Positions 37,439-47,100 are shown, counted from the first letter of the stretch. The stretch: DNA of 64,000 bases from Sporosarcina quadrami (GCF_014836615.1 NZ_JACSQN010000009.1:62001-126000), one strand, 5' to 3'. The notes: a model not told the origin generated them from the letters alone. A program made the numbers and translations.

Positions 37439-39043
37439 TTACCAAACAGCAATTGTGCCGTCAGTTCGCGCTTCCGTCCCTCCTGCTAAAACGCCAGTGT
37501 CCGGGTTCCGCCAAATGATTTGCCCTCTACCGAAAGATCCATTATCCAGTGTCGGAACAATCTGGTGTCCGAGTCGTGTCAATGCTTGTGCAAGATGATT
37601 CGGGAATCCTGGTTCGACATGTACGATATTTTCTTTCACCCATTGCCATCGCGGTGCATCGAGCGTCGCTTGGGGATTTAATTCATAATCGATTGTATTG
37701 ATGATCACTTGGAAATGCCCTTGTGGCTGCATGAATCCACCCATGATGCCAAACGGTCCGACCGCTTGTCCCTCTTTTGACAGGAAGCCCGGTATGATCG
37801 TGTTATACGATCGCTTGCCAGGTTTTAGGACGTTAGGATGCTCAGCATCTAGCGAAAAGTCTACTGCTCGGTTTTGCAGGGCGATTCCAGTACCCGGAAC
37901 GACAACGCCTGAACCGAAACCCATGTAATTGGACTGAATGAACGACACCATATTCCCTTCGTCATCAGCAGTTGCCAAATAGACAGTGCCGCCTTTTGGA
38001 AGCTCAAACGGTTCGGGTACATTTGCTCTTTCTTCAATTTCAGCCGCCCGCTTCTTCGCATATTCTTTGGATAATAAATCTCTCACAGCAATTGGCATAT
38101 CAACTTCCTCAGTTATAAATGCTTTGCCATCTGTGAATGCGAGTTTCATCGCTTCAATTTGTTCATGAAGTGATTGCGTATCATTCGGGATTGCACGATT
38201 CATTTCCGAAAAAATGTTTAGCGCCATCAAAGTAATCATTCCCTGCCCATTTGGAGGTATTTCCCAGACGTCATACCCTTTATAATTCGTTGAAATTGGC
38301 TCGACCCATTCAACTTTATACTTTTCTAGATCTGATTTACGTAAAAAACCACCATATTGACGCATGGACGCATCGATTTCATCTGCAAGGTGTCCACAGT
38401 AAAAAGACTGGGCATCAGTTTCACCTATCGAACGCAATGTTGTCGCGTGACCTGGTGAACGCCACATCTCTCCTGTTTTCGGCGCTCTGCCGTCAGTCGC
38501 GAACGTTTCAAACCATGCGGCAAATTCTTCACCTGTGCAGTTATTTTTGAATTTGTTATAAGCGATATCCCAATACTTGCCGAGAATCGGTGTAAGCGGG
38601 TACCCTTCCTCCGCATAACGGATGGCGGGCTCGAGTGCTTCGAGCAACGTAAGCTTTCCGAATTTCCGTGATAGTTCCGCCCATGCAGCAGGAACACCAG
38701 GGACTGTGATCGGCACAACTCCATAAGTCGGAATTTTGTCGTGCCCTGCTTCTTTTACAGCTTCCACAGTAAGAGCTTCAGGAGCTGGCCCGGACGCATT
38801 CAATCCGTGCAATTTGTCTTTTACCCAAACGAGCGCAAATGCATCTCCCCCAATACCATTTGACGTCGGTTCCACGACTGTCAATGTGGCAGCTGTTGCA
38901 ATTGCAGCATCGATCGCATTTCCGCCTCTTTGCATGATTTCAATACCCGCTTGCGCCGCTAACGGTTGTGAAGTTGCGACCATTCCTCTTTTTGCAAACG
39001 CGCTATGTCTGATCGTCGAATACGGATTGTATAAGTAGTCCAT
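37439..39043 (-). CDS. Gamma-glutamyltransferase-family protein (YwrD-like)
   Basis: 534-residue Ntn-hydrolase precursor that self-cleaves before a Thr. The predicted catalytic Thr begins the small subunit at PKGG|TVYLATADDEGNMVS, and the GGDAFALVW, GPFGIMGGFMQPQGH and GRGQIIW blocks are typical. There is no signal peptide, so it resembles the intracellular YwrD-type branch rather than the secreted Ggt. Substrates may be gamma-glutamyl compounds or glutaryl-type amides. It ends at the terminator shared with the chemoreceptor and follows the amidotransferase-type gene by 26 bp, which supports a joint role in gamma-glutamyl metabolism. Confidence 0.9.
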   Translation of the reverse strand: MDYLYNPYSTIRHSAFAKRGMVATSQPLAAQAGIEIMQRGGNAIDAAIATAATLTVVEPTSNGIGGDAFALVWVKDKLHGLNASGPAPEALTVEAVKEAGHDKIPTYGVVPITVPGVPAAWAELSRKFGKLTLLEALEPAIRYAEEGYPLTPILGKYWDIAYNKFKNNCTGEEFAAWFETFATDGRAPKTGEMWRSPGHATTLRSIGETDAQSFYCGHLADEIDASMRQYGGFLRKSDLEKYKVEWVEPISTNYKGYDVWEIPPNGQGMITLMALNIFSEMNRAIPNDTQSLHEQIEAMKLAFTDGKAFITEEVDMPIAVRDLLSKEYAKKRAAEIEERANVPEPFELPKGGTVYLATADDEGNMVSFIQSNYMGFGSGVVVPGTGIALQNRAVDFSLDAEHPNVLKPGKRSYNTIIPGFLSKEGQAVGPFGIMGGFMQPQGHFQVIINTIDYELNPQATLDAPRWQWVKENIVHVEPGFPNHLAQALTRLGHQIVPTLDNGSFGRGQIIWRNPDTGVLAGGTEARTDGTIAVW

Positions 39044-39069
39044 GTTGAGTCCCCCAATTTTTTACGATT

Positions 39070-39771
39070 TCATTTACACGCATTTATAAATGCATTGAAA
39101 AGGAGAGCGGAATGAGCACCTTCTTTTCCAATAAGTAATTCAGGGTGCCATTGGACACCGATGACAAACTTATGATCAGTGCTTTCAATCACTTCCACGA
39201 CACCGTCGCTCGCCTCGCCTGCGATGATTAGCGGTCCGCCAATTCCTTTAATCCCTTGATGGTGGAATGAATTTACACGAATCACATCTTCTTTAATAAT
39301 CGAATGATATTTCGTTTGCGGTTTTATTGTGACAGTATGTGTTGCGAACTGGCTACGTGCATGCTGACTATGTTTAACTAATGGCTTTCCGTATTGTGCT
39401 TCGAGATCCTGATAAACGGCAGCACCAAAATGAATATTCAGCAATTGCATGCCTCGGCAAATACCTAAAATCGGTTTGTCGGCTTTTAACATGTGAGCGG
39501 CAAGCAACAATTCCACAGAATCCCGTTCAGGTGTCACTTCACCGAGTTTCGGATGAGGATTTTCATCAAAATAAGACGGATCCAAATCACCCCCACCTGT
39601 CAACAGCAACCCGTCCAGCATCGCGCAAATCAGGTCAATGTCTTGGTCACTTCCAGTCGGCACGATAATCGGCACACCACCCGCATTCCGTATCGCTTCC
39701 ACATACGCCACATTCGTAATTTGTGATCCTTTATCATTTACATCTGAAGTCACTCCAATAATTGGTTTCAA
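39070..39771 (-). CDS. Class-I glutamine-amidotransferase-fold hydrolase (peptidase C26/PuuD-like)
   Basis: 233 residues with the Cys-His-Glu triad of class-I amidotransferases: nucleophile in ILGICRGMQLLN, histidine and Glu in VIGVQWHPELL. The N-terminus MKPIIGVTSDV and LTGGGDLDPSYF match gamma-glutamyl-gamma-aminobutyrate hydrolases and related C26 peptidases. It would split a gamma-glutamyl amide into glutamate and an amine. Co-located with a gamma-glutamyltransferase-family gene on the same strand. Confidence 0.88.
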   Translation of the reverse strand: MKPIIGVTSDVNDKGSQITNVAYVEAIRNAGGVPIIVPTGSDQDIDLICAMLDGLLLTGGGDLDPSYFDENPHPKLGEVTPERDSVELLLAAHMLKADKPILGICRGMQLLNIHFGAAVYQDLEAQYGKPLVKHSQHARSQFATHTVTIKPQTKYHSIIKEDVIRVNSFHHQGIKGIGGPLIIAGEASDGVVEVIESTDHKFVIGVQWHPELLIGKEGAHSALLFNAFINACK

Positions 39772-39876
39772 ACGAATTCCCCCTTTAACAAGCGACTTGT
39801 GGAAAAGGTCGCTATCTATCTATTATATTGTAAACCATTAGAAGATTTAATCAATTCGTTTAGAAGCAAAAAAAAA

Positions 39877-39905
39877 TACCATACGTATGGAGTATACGAA
39901 TGGTA
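39877..39905 (-). terminator. Terminator of the 91-aa coiled-coil gene
   Basis: TACCATACGTAT / ATACGAATGGTA, 12 bp with one mismatch and a 5-nt loop, followed on the minus strand by a long U tract (complement of 39868-39876). Confidence 0.85.
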
Positions 39906-39919
39906 AATAGTTCTATTGA

Positions 39920-40195
39920 TTAAGCTCTTTTTAAACGAAGCACGTCTGCCTGCGTGGTGATAAGACTTAAAGACAGTACATCGATTTTTGCATCGATTGT
40001 TTCGACTTTATCATTCAACTTTTCGATATCTGTTTTCAAAACACTTATTTCTTCTTTCACTTCAGCAAACCCCGAAGTCATTTCTGCTCTTAGTTCAGCA
40101 AACCCTGTTGCCATGTCCGCTTTCATCTCTTTCATCTGAGAAGACAATTCCATCATCGCTTGGATGATGGAATTTTCGTTATCCAATGAATTCAC
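39920..40195 (-). CDS. Small coiled-coil protein (91 aa)
   Basis: 91 residues, almost entirely heptad coiled coil (MKEMKADMATGFAELRAEM, TSGFAEVKEEISVLKTDIEK, LNDKVETIDAKIDVLSL). No membrane segment or catalytic motif. The repeated TGFAELRAEM/SGFAEVKEEI module resembles other short Bacillales coiled-coil proteins of unknown function. AAGGAG precedes the ATG. It has its own strong terminator. The 131-aa coiled-coil gene at 53723-54118 in this window looks like a distant relative. Confidence 0.75.
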   Translation of the reverse strand: MNSLDNENSIIQAMMELSSQMKEMKADMATGFAELRAEMTSGFAEVKEEISVLKTDIEKLNDKVETIDAKIDVLSLSLITTQADVLRLKRA

Positions 40196-40337
40196 TCCTT
40201 TCCATGTTTTTTTACGTTCTATTTTCTCGTTCTAGGATGTACGATTCTTCTACTTCATTCGACAGTATTTCTCTTTCCTTAGTATAGCATGCACTACTCA
40301 TTTTCTCTCCGGATAAATCTGTCATAAACAAAAAAGA

Positions 40338-40372
40338 AAATAGGCGTCAGCCGCTAAGCTGTTCGCCTATTT
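40338..40372 (-). terminator. Terminator of the liv/acyl-CoA operon
   Basis: A 9-bp perfect stem (AAATAGGCG / CGCCTATTT) with a 17-nt loop, overlapping the last base of the acyl-CoA ligase gene and followed on the minus strand by a T-rich run. Confidence 0.75.
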
Positions 40373-41844
40373 CAATTCAACTTTACCAATTCATTTTTAT
40401 CAATTTTCCCGACGTGGGTTTTCGGCAACTCAGGTAAAACGATAATTTCTTTTGGGATTTTGTATGAAGCGAGCGTTTTTTTGCAATGCGCCATAATGGA
40501 ATCTGTTGTTGCCGATTCATCTTGCAATGAAACAAATGCAATCACTTTCTCACCCCATACTTCATCACGCTGACCGACGACTGCGGCTTCACGAATTCCA
40601 TCAAAAGTGATTAAACACTGCTCCACTTCTTGCGGATAGACGTTTTCACCGCCTGAAATGATCATATCTTTTTTTCGGCCGACGATGTATGTATCTCCAT
40701 CTTCATCAATTTTCGCAAGATCCCCAGTGCGCAACCATCCGTCGTGAAGCGCATCTGCCGTTTCGCCAGGCTTGTTCCAGTAGTAAGAGAACATATGAGG
40801 TCCCTTAAGGAACAGTTCCCCAATTTCTCCCCTTGTACAAGGATTTCCTTCTGCATCGAGCACTTTAATTTCATTGAACAGCATGCTTTTCCCTACCGAA
40901 CCATTTTTTGTCGCAGCATCATCTGGGCGGATGAAAAAGTTGTTTGGCCCAGCTTCTGTCATCCCGTATCCTTCTTTAAAGCGTAAATTCTTTTCACGGA
41001 ATGCCCGGTATACTGTTTCTGGACAAGGTGCTCCACCTGATAAAAACGTATCCATCGAAGGGAAATTGAAATGTTTGAAATAATCTGTCTGAATCATCAT
41101 CTGATACATCGTAGGCACGAACAGAGAAATTGTCGCTTCATATTTTCCCGTCGCAATTAATGCTTCTTCGGGATCAAATTGGTGACCGATTGCGACTGTA
41201 CCACCCGCCATAAGCAAGGGAATACCTAACGCATTCAATCCGCCTGTATGGAATAGTGGCATGTAATTGATGGTCGTATCTTTCTCACTTAATCCCCAAC
41301 TCGTTATTGTATTAAGTGCATTCCAATTTACGGCTTCATGCGACAAGACGACACCTTTTGGGACACCTGTCGTTCCACCAGTGTAAATAATCATCCATGG
41401 ATCTGAGCACGTACCAATTGAAACTGATGACCAAACCAAACTGTTTTCAACCGTTTGAATAACTGACAGTGAAACAGCTTCCTTAATTTCAAGTTTGTGT
41501 ACGAACTGTTTGAATTCCTCATGATAAAGAACGAGTGCTGGCTCACAGTCATCCAATAAGCCTTGCAATTCTACTGCACTTAAGCGCCAATTCAATGGCA
41601 CGTATAATAATCCCAACTGCTCACAAGCAAACAAAACCGCAAACAACTCGGGGCAATTTGGTGAATAAACGGCAACTCTCTCGCCTTTTTCATACCCTTT
41701 GTCATAGAAGAAGGAAGCCCATCGCAAGATGCGGTTCCGCAACTCACCATACGTCCAGCTTTCTTCTGAATGGATATCGATTAGCGCAATCCGTTCAGAT
41801 GACAATTCCGACCTTTTTAGTATCCATCCACGTTCATGAAACAC
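40372..41844 (-). CDS. AMP-forming acyl-CoA synthetase
   Basis: 490-residue ANL-superfamily ligase that activates a carboxylic acid with ATP and CoA. Motifs: P-loop YTGGTTGVPKG (A3), GYGMTEAGPN (A5), GWLRTGDLAKIDEDG (A7), GRKKDMIISGGENVYPQEVE (A8) and C-terminal Lys in KTHVGKIDKNEL (A10). All are intact, so it should be active. Class resembles medium/long-chain or aromatic acid ligases; the substrate cannot be read. It starts with GTG after AAGGAGGGAG. Last gene of the nine-gene liv operon, 18 bp after the SDR, so it presumably activates the acid that the ABC transporter imports. Confidence 0.9.
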   Translation of the reverse strand: MFHERGWILKRSELSSERIALIDIHSEESWTYGELRNRILRWASFFYDKGYEKGERVAVYSPNCPELFAVLFACEQLGLLYVPLNWRLSAVELQGLLDDCEPALVLYHEEFKQFVHKLEIKEAVSLSVIQTVENSLVWSSVSIGTCSDPWMIIYTGGTTGVPKGVVLSHEAVNWNALNTITSWGLSEKDTTINYMPLFHTGGLNALGIPLLMAGGTVAIGHQFDPEEALIATGKYEATISLFVPTMYQMMIQTDYFKHFNFPSMDTFLSGGAPCPETVYRAFREKNLRFKEGYGMTEAGPNNFFIRPDDAATKNGSVGKSMLFNEIKVLDAEGNPCTRGEIGELFLKGPHMFSYYWNKPGETADALHDGWLRTGDLAKIDEDGDTYIVGRKKDMIISGGENVYPQEVEQCLITFDGIREAAVVGQRDEVWGEKVIAFVSLQDESATTDSIMAHCKKTLASYKIPKEIIVLPELPKTHVGKIDKNELVKLN

Positions 41845-41862
41845 TAGGGCTCCCTCCTTCCA

Positions 41863-42603
41863 TCACATCATAATGCCGCCGTCGACATGCAATACATGCC
41901 CATGGACGTAATTGGATTCATCACTCGCTAAAAACAGATACGCATTGGCAATATCTTCAGGTTCTCCAAGGCGTTGCAATGAAACCGCGGAAGCCATTTG
42001 CTCGATCACTTTCTCAGGCATTTTCTTCACCATCGCAGTTGCCGTAAAACCTGGCGCTACCGCATTGACATTTATGCCTTTGCGGCCGAATTCCTTCGCC
42101 CATGTTTTCGTCATACCAATGACCGCCGCTTTCGTCGCCGCATAATTCGTCTGTCCGAAGTTGCCGTACACCCCACTTACAGAAGATGTATTGATAATTT
42201 TGCCATGACCTGCCTCGATCATATGTGGTACTACCGCTTGCGTGCAGTTGAAGACACCTGTCAAGTTAACATCCAGTACACGCTGGAAATCAGCTGGATC
42301 CATTTTCACTAATGTCGCGTCATTCGTAATACCAGCGTTGTTAATTAACACATCAATTTTCCCGTGACGAGCAACAGTTTCTTCAATTAGTTTCGCAACA
42401 CTCTCACGGTCAGCAACGTTCACCTGCACGAAAGAGATATCCAGCCCTTTCTCTTTACAAAGTGCCTCTTGCTCCTTGCCTGCAACCTCGTCGAAATCTG
42501 CCATAATGACAGATGCGCCTTCTTCTGAGAACCGGTGACAAGCAGCCAAGCCGATGCCGTTCGCACCACCTGTAATGATGGCGACTTTTCCTTTCAATCT
42601 CAT
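41863..42603 (-). CDS. Short-chain dehydrogenase/reductase (FabG/PhaB-like)
   Basis: 246-residue classical SDR: TGGANGIG cofactor loop, DF at the end of beta-2 (Asp38 region, MADFDEV), NNAG, catalytic Ser in INTSSVSGVYG and YAATK. It should oxidise or reduce a beta-hydroxy/keto acyl thioester. Asp after beta-2 hints at NAD(H) rather than NADP(H), which would suit catabolism. AAGGAG precedes the ATG; 12 bp separate it from the hydrolase gene. It is part of the liv/KAS III operon. Confidence 0.9.
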   Translation of the reverse strand: MRLKGKVAIITGGANGIGLAACHRFSEEGASVIMADFDEVAGKEQEALCKEKGLDISFVQVNVADRESVAKLIEETVARHGKIDVLINNAGITNDATLVKMDPADFQRVLDVNLTGVFNCTQAVVPHMIEAGHGKIINTSSVSGVYGNFGQTNYAATKAAVIGMTKTWAKEFGRKGINVNAVAPGFTATAMVKKMPEKVIEQMASAVSLQRLGEPEDIANAYLFLASDESNYVHGHVLHVDGGIMM

Positions 42604-42615
42604 GTTGTCAGCTCC

Positions 42616-43500
42616 TTATCCTAAAAACGTTTCAATTGTCTTTGTCAGTTTCTCCAAATTGTCGACCAAAGGCGAATGTCCCATGTCATCCAGTGGAATG
42701 AATGTCGCATTGTCACCAAGGTCTTCCATAATCTCAGCTGTCATTTGTGCATTTACAACATAATCTCTATCACCGCGCAACACGAGTACTGGAATCGTAA
42801 TATCTTTCGCCTGATCACTGCCTTCTGTCACACCGTTATGCAACGGACTAATATTGAACGTATTCAACGAATGGTACACATCCGCGAGATTGCGCTGCGT
42901 CAGCATATCTTCCACATACTCATCGTATTTATCAGCAAGGGGTTCATTGTTCGTATAAATTAGTGCATTCCATACTGCTTTCAAACCTTCACGATTTTCC
43001 GAGTCATACATGCCTTGGATTGCAAGTGTCTTCCCTGCATCTTGTTCAACGTCCTCGATTGTCATCAATCGCTTTTCAAGATCAGGTGTCCCGTCTGCTT
43101 TGGTTCCGAAGAACGGATAGCCGCGTGTTGAAGCCGATGCGAGCAATATGAGCTTGGCGCATTTACCCGGACGATCTGCAACATATTGCATGCAAATCGC
43201 TCCACCTGTCGACCAACCAATCAAATCGAAATGCTCAAGACTAAGCGCTTCAATGAATCCATGCAGATCCTCCGAAAAGTCCCTGATACCTGTCACCCGT
43301 TTTTCATACGTCGACTCACCGAAACCTCTCAAATCGAGCGCATACACTTTGTACTTCGAATCGAGCTTGTCAATGAGTACATCCCAATGTTTTGACGACG
43401 TCATATTGCCATGCACTAACACAACAACATGATGGCCACCTTCGCGCTCCCTGTACGCAATCTGTTCACCATTTGCCAACTTAACTTTTTGTAATCCCAT
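42616..43500 (-). CDS. Alpha/beta-hydrolase
   Basis: 294 residues. Oxyanion region VLVHGNMTSSKHWD, nucleophile elbow IGWSTGGA (Ser), an acid in LRGDRDYVVN and a late His in DDMGHSPLV give a complete triad. The elbow Gly-Trp-Ser is like that of many lipase/meta-cleavage or thioesterase-type hydrolases. The start at 43500 has GGAGGGG upstream and sits 2 nt after the KAS III-like stop. In the operon it could release a product from a thioester or cleave a C-C bond; this is inference. Confidence 0.88.
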   Translation of the reverse strand: MGLQKVKLANGEQIAYREREGGHHVVVLVHGNMTSSKHWDVLIDKLDSKYKVYALDLRGFGESTYEKRVTGIRDFSEDLHGFIEALSLEHFDLIGWSTGGAICMQYVADRPGKCAKLILLASASTRGYPFFGTKADGTPDLEKRLMTIEDVEQDAGKTLAIQGMYDSENREGLKAVWNALIYTNNEPLADKYDEYVEDMLTQRNLADVYHSLNTFNISPLHNGVTEGSDQAKDITIPVLVLRGDRDYVVNAQMTAEIMEDLGDNATFIPLDDMGHSPLVDNLEKLTKTIETFLG

Positions 43501-43502
43501 CA

Positions 43503-44513
43503 CTATTCCCCTCCCCATTTCACTGTTACTGCACCCCAAGCATACCCGATGCCTGCGCTCACAAGAACTGCGACGTCTCCGTCTTTCAGCTTGCCTGCCT
43601 GCTGTGCCAGTTCCAATGAGAGGATCTGATCCATCTGCCCGATATGACCATATTCATGCAAATAAATCGATTGGTCTTCCGCAAGGCCAAGTTCACGCAA
43701 CACGTAATCATGCGCAGATCGCTTCATATGCAAAATCGCCAAGTAATCGAGATCTTTTTCGGTCAACCCGCTCTTTTGCAATGAAATGCGGATGACTTTC
43801 AGGAAATTCTGCATGGACTTCTGTTCAAGTCGCGCTTTCATGCCGACTGGATCTAATACATCCAATCGATACAAGCCATTTTCCAAGTCTTCCGCTGTCA
43901 ACGGACTCTTTGTCCCTCCAACAGGTACAACAACATCTTCTGAGAATGAACCGTCTGTCATCATCTCAGTTTCCAAAATGATGTTCTCGGAGTGATTGCG
44001 ACGAAGAATCATCGCTGCGCCACCTGCTCCAAGATTGAACATGAAGCGTGTCCTTTCGTTTTCATAATCAATGAAATCCCCGTTTCGATAACCACCCGTA
44101 AGCAATACAGTTCGGATTGACTCATCCGTCAGCATCAGGCTCTTTGCGACTTTAATCGCCATAATCGTCGTCCCGCAACGCAGGGCAACATCAAAAGCCC
44201 ATGCGTGATGTGCTCCGATTTCTTCTTGGATTTTAATCGCTGCCGTCCATAATGGATATTCTTTATGTTCTTCACCAATATAAATAATCAGATCGATTTC
44301 CTTCGCATCGATATTCCCTTTTCGCAACGCTGCCTGCGCAGCCCATACCCCCATTGCGACGGTATGATCATGCTCTCCAGGCACAGGCTTTTCCGTAATG
44401 CCCATTTTCGTCTTCACGATGTCTACAGGTAAATTAGCACGTTCCGCAATTTCTTCACCCGTCATTTTCGTCTTCGGAATATACATACCTGTACTGACAA
44501 TTCCAACAGTCAT
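43503..44513 (-). CDS. KAS III/FabH-like thiolase-fold enzyme
   Basis: 336-residue thiolase-superfamily protein of the 3-oxoacyl-ACP synthase III group. Predicted nucleophile Cys113 is in FDVALRCGTTIMA and a His in LHMKRSAHDY (His262). Where FabH has the catalytic Asn (GNTSAAS), this protein reads EYGHIGQMDQ, so His290 stands in the Asn position. It may therefore not be a standard condensing enzyme; acyl transfer or thioester cleavage are options. A strong AAAGGAGGA precedes the ATG, which overlaps the livM stop by one base (TGATG). This ties the enzyme directly to the transporter genes. Confidence 0.88.
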   Translation of the reverse strand: MTVGIVSTGMYIPKTKMTGEEIAERANLPVDIVKTKMGITEKPVPGEHDHTVAMGVWAAQAALRKGNIDAKEIDLIIYIGEEHKEYPLWTAAIKIQEEIGAHHAWAFDVALRCGTTIMAIKVAKSLMLTDESIRTVLLTGGYRNGDFIDYENERTRFMFNLGAGGAAMILRRNHSENIILETEMMTDGSFSEDVVVPVGGTKSPLTAEDLENGLYRLDVLDPVGMKARLEQKSMQNFLKVIRISLQKSGLTEKDLDYLAILHMKRSAHDYVLRELGLAEDQSIYLHEYGHIGQMDQILSLELAQQAGKLKDGDVAVLVSAGIGYAWGAVTVKWGGE

Positions 44514-45514
44514 CACAAGTCCTCCTTTTTCGGCACGGATTTCGGAGCATCCTTCTTCGTCGAACGTTTCCATAATTTCTCGCGGATTGTTCCGACGATC
44601 CCTTTAGGGAAGAAGATGACCGCTAAAATATAGACAATCCCGAAGAAAATGATCCATCGTTCGAAAATCGGATAATCTTTTGCAAGTCCTGATAAGTAGT
44701 GTTGCGTCAATTCGATGATTGCAGCTCCAACAATCGGACCGATAAGTGTTCCAACGCCCCCGATAATCGTCATGAGCAATGCATCAAGTGTAATATCCAT
44801 CGTCAGTACGCTCGTATTGACGAACCGTAAGGAAACGGCATATAACGAACCTGCGAGACTCGCAATAACACCCGCAACGACAGACGCAATGACTTTGTAA
44901 TGAAGTGGATTGAATCCGAGTGAGCGTGTTCGCTGTTCATTCTCCCGGACCGCAACGAGCACTCTACCGAATGGTGAATTTACGAATCTGCGCAAGAAAA
45001 TATAGACGAGCACAAGTATGGCGAGAACGACAATGTAAAACATGATACGGTCCTTGAAGAACTCAGGTGCCTTGAATGTGAAGCCATCGTTCCCTTGCGT
45101 AACAGTCCTCCACTTCTCAGCCAGAACGAGGAACAGTCCTGAAACTGCGAGCGTCAACATCGCGAAGAAGTGACTCTTCAACCGCAACGTTAGTAAACCG
45201 ATAAAGAAACTAATAAGTGCTGCAAGCAGCATGCCTACGCCGATCGACAAGATGAATGTGCCCATCGTCGGGTCTATCCGTTTCAGCATGACCGCAGTCG
45301 TGTATGCGCCCATCCCAAAGAACATGGCGTGCCCGAACGAGACGATGCCCGTGTACCCTAGCAAAATGTCATAACTCATGGCCAGTATCGAAAAGATGAA
45401 AATCTGTGTGAGTAAAATTGTCCACGTCCTGGAATCCGAGACGAACGGGAAAATGGCGAGTGCAATCGCTATGATTCCGAGCATATAATTATTCCAGTGA
45501 AATTTTCGTTTCAT
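44513..45514 (-). CDS. livM: Branched-chain-amino-acid-type ABC transporter permease LivM
   Basis: 333 residues, about nine to ten membrane helices, with GYTGIVSFGHAMFFGMGAY and the cytoplasmic VRENEQRTRSLGFNPLHYK coupling region of LivM permeases. A charged tail with KKDAPKSVPKKEDL follows. It pairs with LivH to form the channel of a HAAT-family importer, which transports leucine-type amino acids but also many carboxylic and aromatic acids or amides. Four bp after livH. Start ATG 45514. Confidence 0.92.
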   Translation of the reverse strand: MKRKFHWNNYMLGIIAIALAIFPFVSDSRTWTILLTQIFIFSILAMSYDILLGYTGIVSFGHAMFFGMGAYTTAVMLKRIDPTMGTFILSIGVGMLLAALISFFIGLLTLRLKSHFFAMLTLAVSGLFLVLAEKWRTVTQGNDGFTFKAPEFFKDRIMFYIVVLAILVLVYIFLRRFVNSPFGRVLVAVRENEQRTRSLGFNPLHYKVIASVVAGVIASLAGSLYAVSLRFVNTSVLTMDITLDALLMTIIGGVGTLIGPIVGAAIIELTQHYLSGLAKDYPIFERWIIFFGIVYILAVIFFPKGIVGTIREKLWKRSTKKDAPKSVPKKEDL

Positions 45515-45518
45515 GCCG

Positions 45519-46379
45519 TCACCCCTTTGCCGTAAATAGCCCTTGCGGACGGAATATTAATACGATTGCCATAAGCATCATATTGACCGCAAGTGAAAGT
45601 GCCGGAACGTAATAAGCCATATAACTTCCCGCAAGACCGACGAGAATAGCTGCAAGCAACGATCCCGGAAAGCTTCCCATACCGCCGATAACGACGACAA
45701 TGAAAGCGAGTATCGCGAATTCGAAGCCCATCTCTGCGTAAATAACGCCTGAATACGGTGCCATCAGTACGCCACTTAAAGCAGCAAGTGCAGAACCCGC
45801 CATGAAGACATATAGGAAAACACGTTTAATATTAATGCCAAGCGCCTGCACCATTTCTTTATTCATAACACCCGCACGTACGACAAGACCAATTTTCGTC
45901 TTCTGCAACATGTACTGGAAAATCCCGAAGATCAGGAACCCGACAAAAATGATGAACAAACGGTATTTGATAATTAACACATCACCGATTTCCCAACTTC
46001 CTGCAAGATACGACGGCACTTTCGCCGCCATCTGATTCGGTCCCCAGACAACTTTCAGCAGTTCTGTCAACACAAGCATAAATCCAAGTGTAATAAGGAT
46101 CTGTTGCACATGATTGCCGTACACCGGCGTAATGATCAGTTTTTCTGTAATGAACCCTAAAACGAGTCCCGTAATGAGGGCGAATAAAATGCCGAGAAAA
46201 AAGCTCCCTGTCAATGTGTAGAACCAGATTCCTGAATACGCTCCCCAGGCGAACAATCCGCCGTGTGCAAAGTTCAGCACACTCATAAGACCGAATATAA
46301 GCGTCAAACCGGATGCGAGCAAAAAGATGAGCATACCCGTTGCCAGTCCGTTAATCGTCAAGTTGATTAGTAACTCCAT
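45519..46379 (-). CDS. livH: Branched-chain-amino-acid-type ABC transporter permease LivH
   Basis: 286 residues, about eight membrane helices. SGLTLIFGLMSVLNFAHGGLF at the N-terminus and VRAGVMNKEMVQALGINIKRVFL are LivH signatures. Partner of LivM. AAGGAGG precedes the ATG; 13 bp follow livF. Part of the liv/KAS III operon. Confidence 0.93.
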   Translation of the reverse strand: MELLINLTINGLATGMLIFLLASGLTLIFGLMSVLNFAHGGLFAWGAYSGIWFYTLTGSFFLGILFALITGLVLGFITEKLIITPVYGNHVQQILITLGFMLVLTELLKVVWGPNQMAAKVPSYLAGSWEIGDVLIIKYRLFIIFVGFLIFGIFQYMLQKTKIGLVVRAGVMNKEMVQALGINIKRVFLYVFMAGSALAALSGVLMAPYSGVIYAEMGFEFAILAFIVVVIGGMGSFPGSLLAAILVGLAGSYMAYYVPALSLAVNMMLMAIVLIFRPQGLFTAKG

Positions 46380-46392
46380 CGTGCCGCCTCCT

Positions 46393-47100
46393 TCACCCGA
46401 TTCCTAAATATTTTCGTTTCAATTCTTCGTCGTGAATCAATTCCTGCATGTCGCCTGCCTGCACAGTTCGACCATCGTCTATTAACGTATATCGATCACC
46501 AATTCGGCTGGCCATTATGAAATTCTGTTCGACAAGCACAATTGTTGTCGTCTTTTTCATTTCATTAATTGCTTCCATCACTTTCTCAATGACAATCGGT
46601 GCAAGCCCTTTGGATGGCTCATCAATTAAAAGCAGCTTACTGTCATGAACAAACGCCCGCGCCATCGCAAGCATCTGTTTCTGACCTCCCGATAAATGTC
46701 CGCCGTCCTTTTTCCAATACGTTTTTAAATCGGGAAACAATTCGAGCACATACTCTTGTCTAGCAAGCGTTGCTTCGTCTTCTTTACGCATCGCGACTTT
46801 CATGTTCTCTTCTACGGTCAGATCACCAAATATCCCCTGATCTTCCGGTACATAACCGATGCCCTTGTTCGCTGTTTCATATGTCGGCCTCTTCGTTATG
46901 TCACGGCCATGAAACGTCACGCTGCCTTTTGAAGCAGGCGTTAATCCCATGATCGTTTTCAACGTCGTCGTTTTGCCGGCTCCATTTCTACCGAGCAGGA
47001 CACTGACTTCCCCTTCGCGTGCTTCAAAGACAATACCTTGGAGGATATGATATTGACCAATATACGTATGGATTCCGTCAACTTTCAACAGTGTTGTCAT
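46393..47100 (-). CDS. livF: ABC transporter ATPase LivF
   Basis: 235-residue ABC ATPase: Walker A GRNGAGKTT, signature LSGGQKQMLAMARA, Walker B LLLIDEPSKGLAP, typical of LivF. It powers import together with LivG. The start overlaps the livG stop by 23 nt and has GGAGG upstream, so the ATPases are translationally coupled. Confidence 0.93.
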   Translation of the reverse strand: MTTLLKVDGIHTYIGQYHILQGIVFEAREGEVSVLLGRNGAGKTTTLKTIMGLTPASKGSVTFHGRDITKRPTYETANKGIGYVPEDQGIFGDLTVEENMKVAMRKEDEATLARQEYVLELFPDLKTYWKKDGGHLSGGQKQMLAMARAFVHDSKLLLIDEPSKGLAPIVIEKVMEAINEMKKTTTIVLVEQNFIMASRIGDRYTLIDDGRTVQAGDMQELIHDEELKRKYLGIG

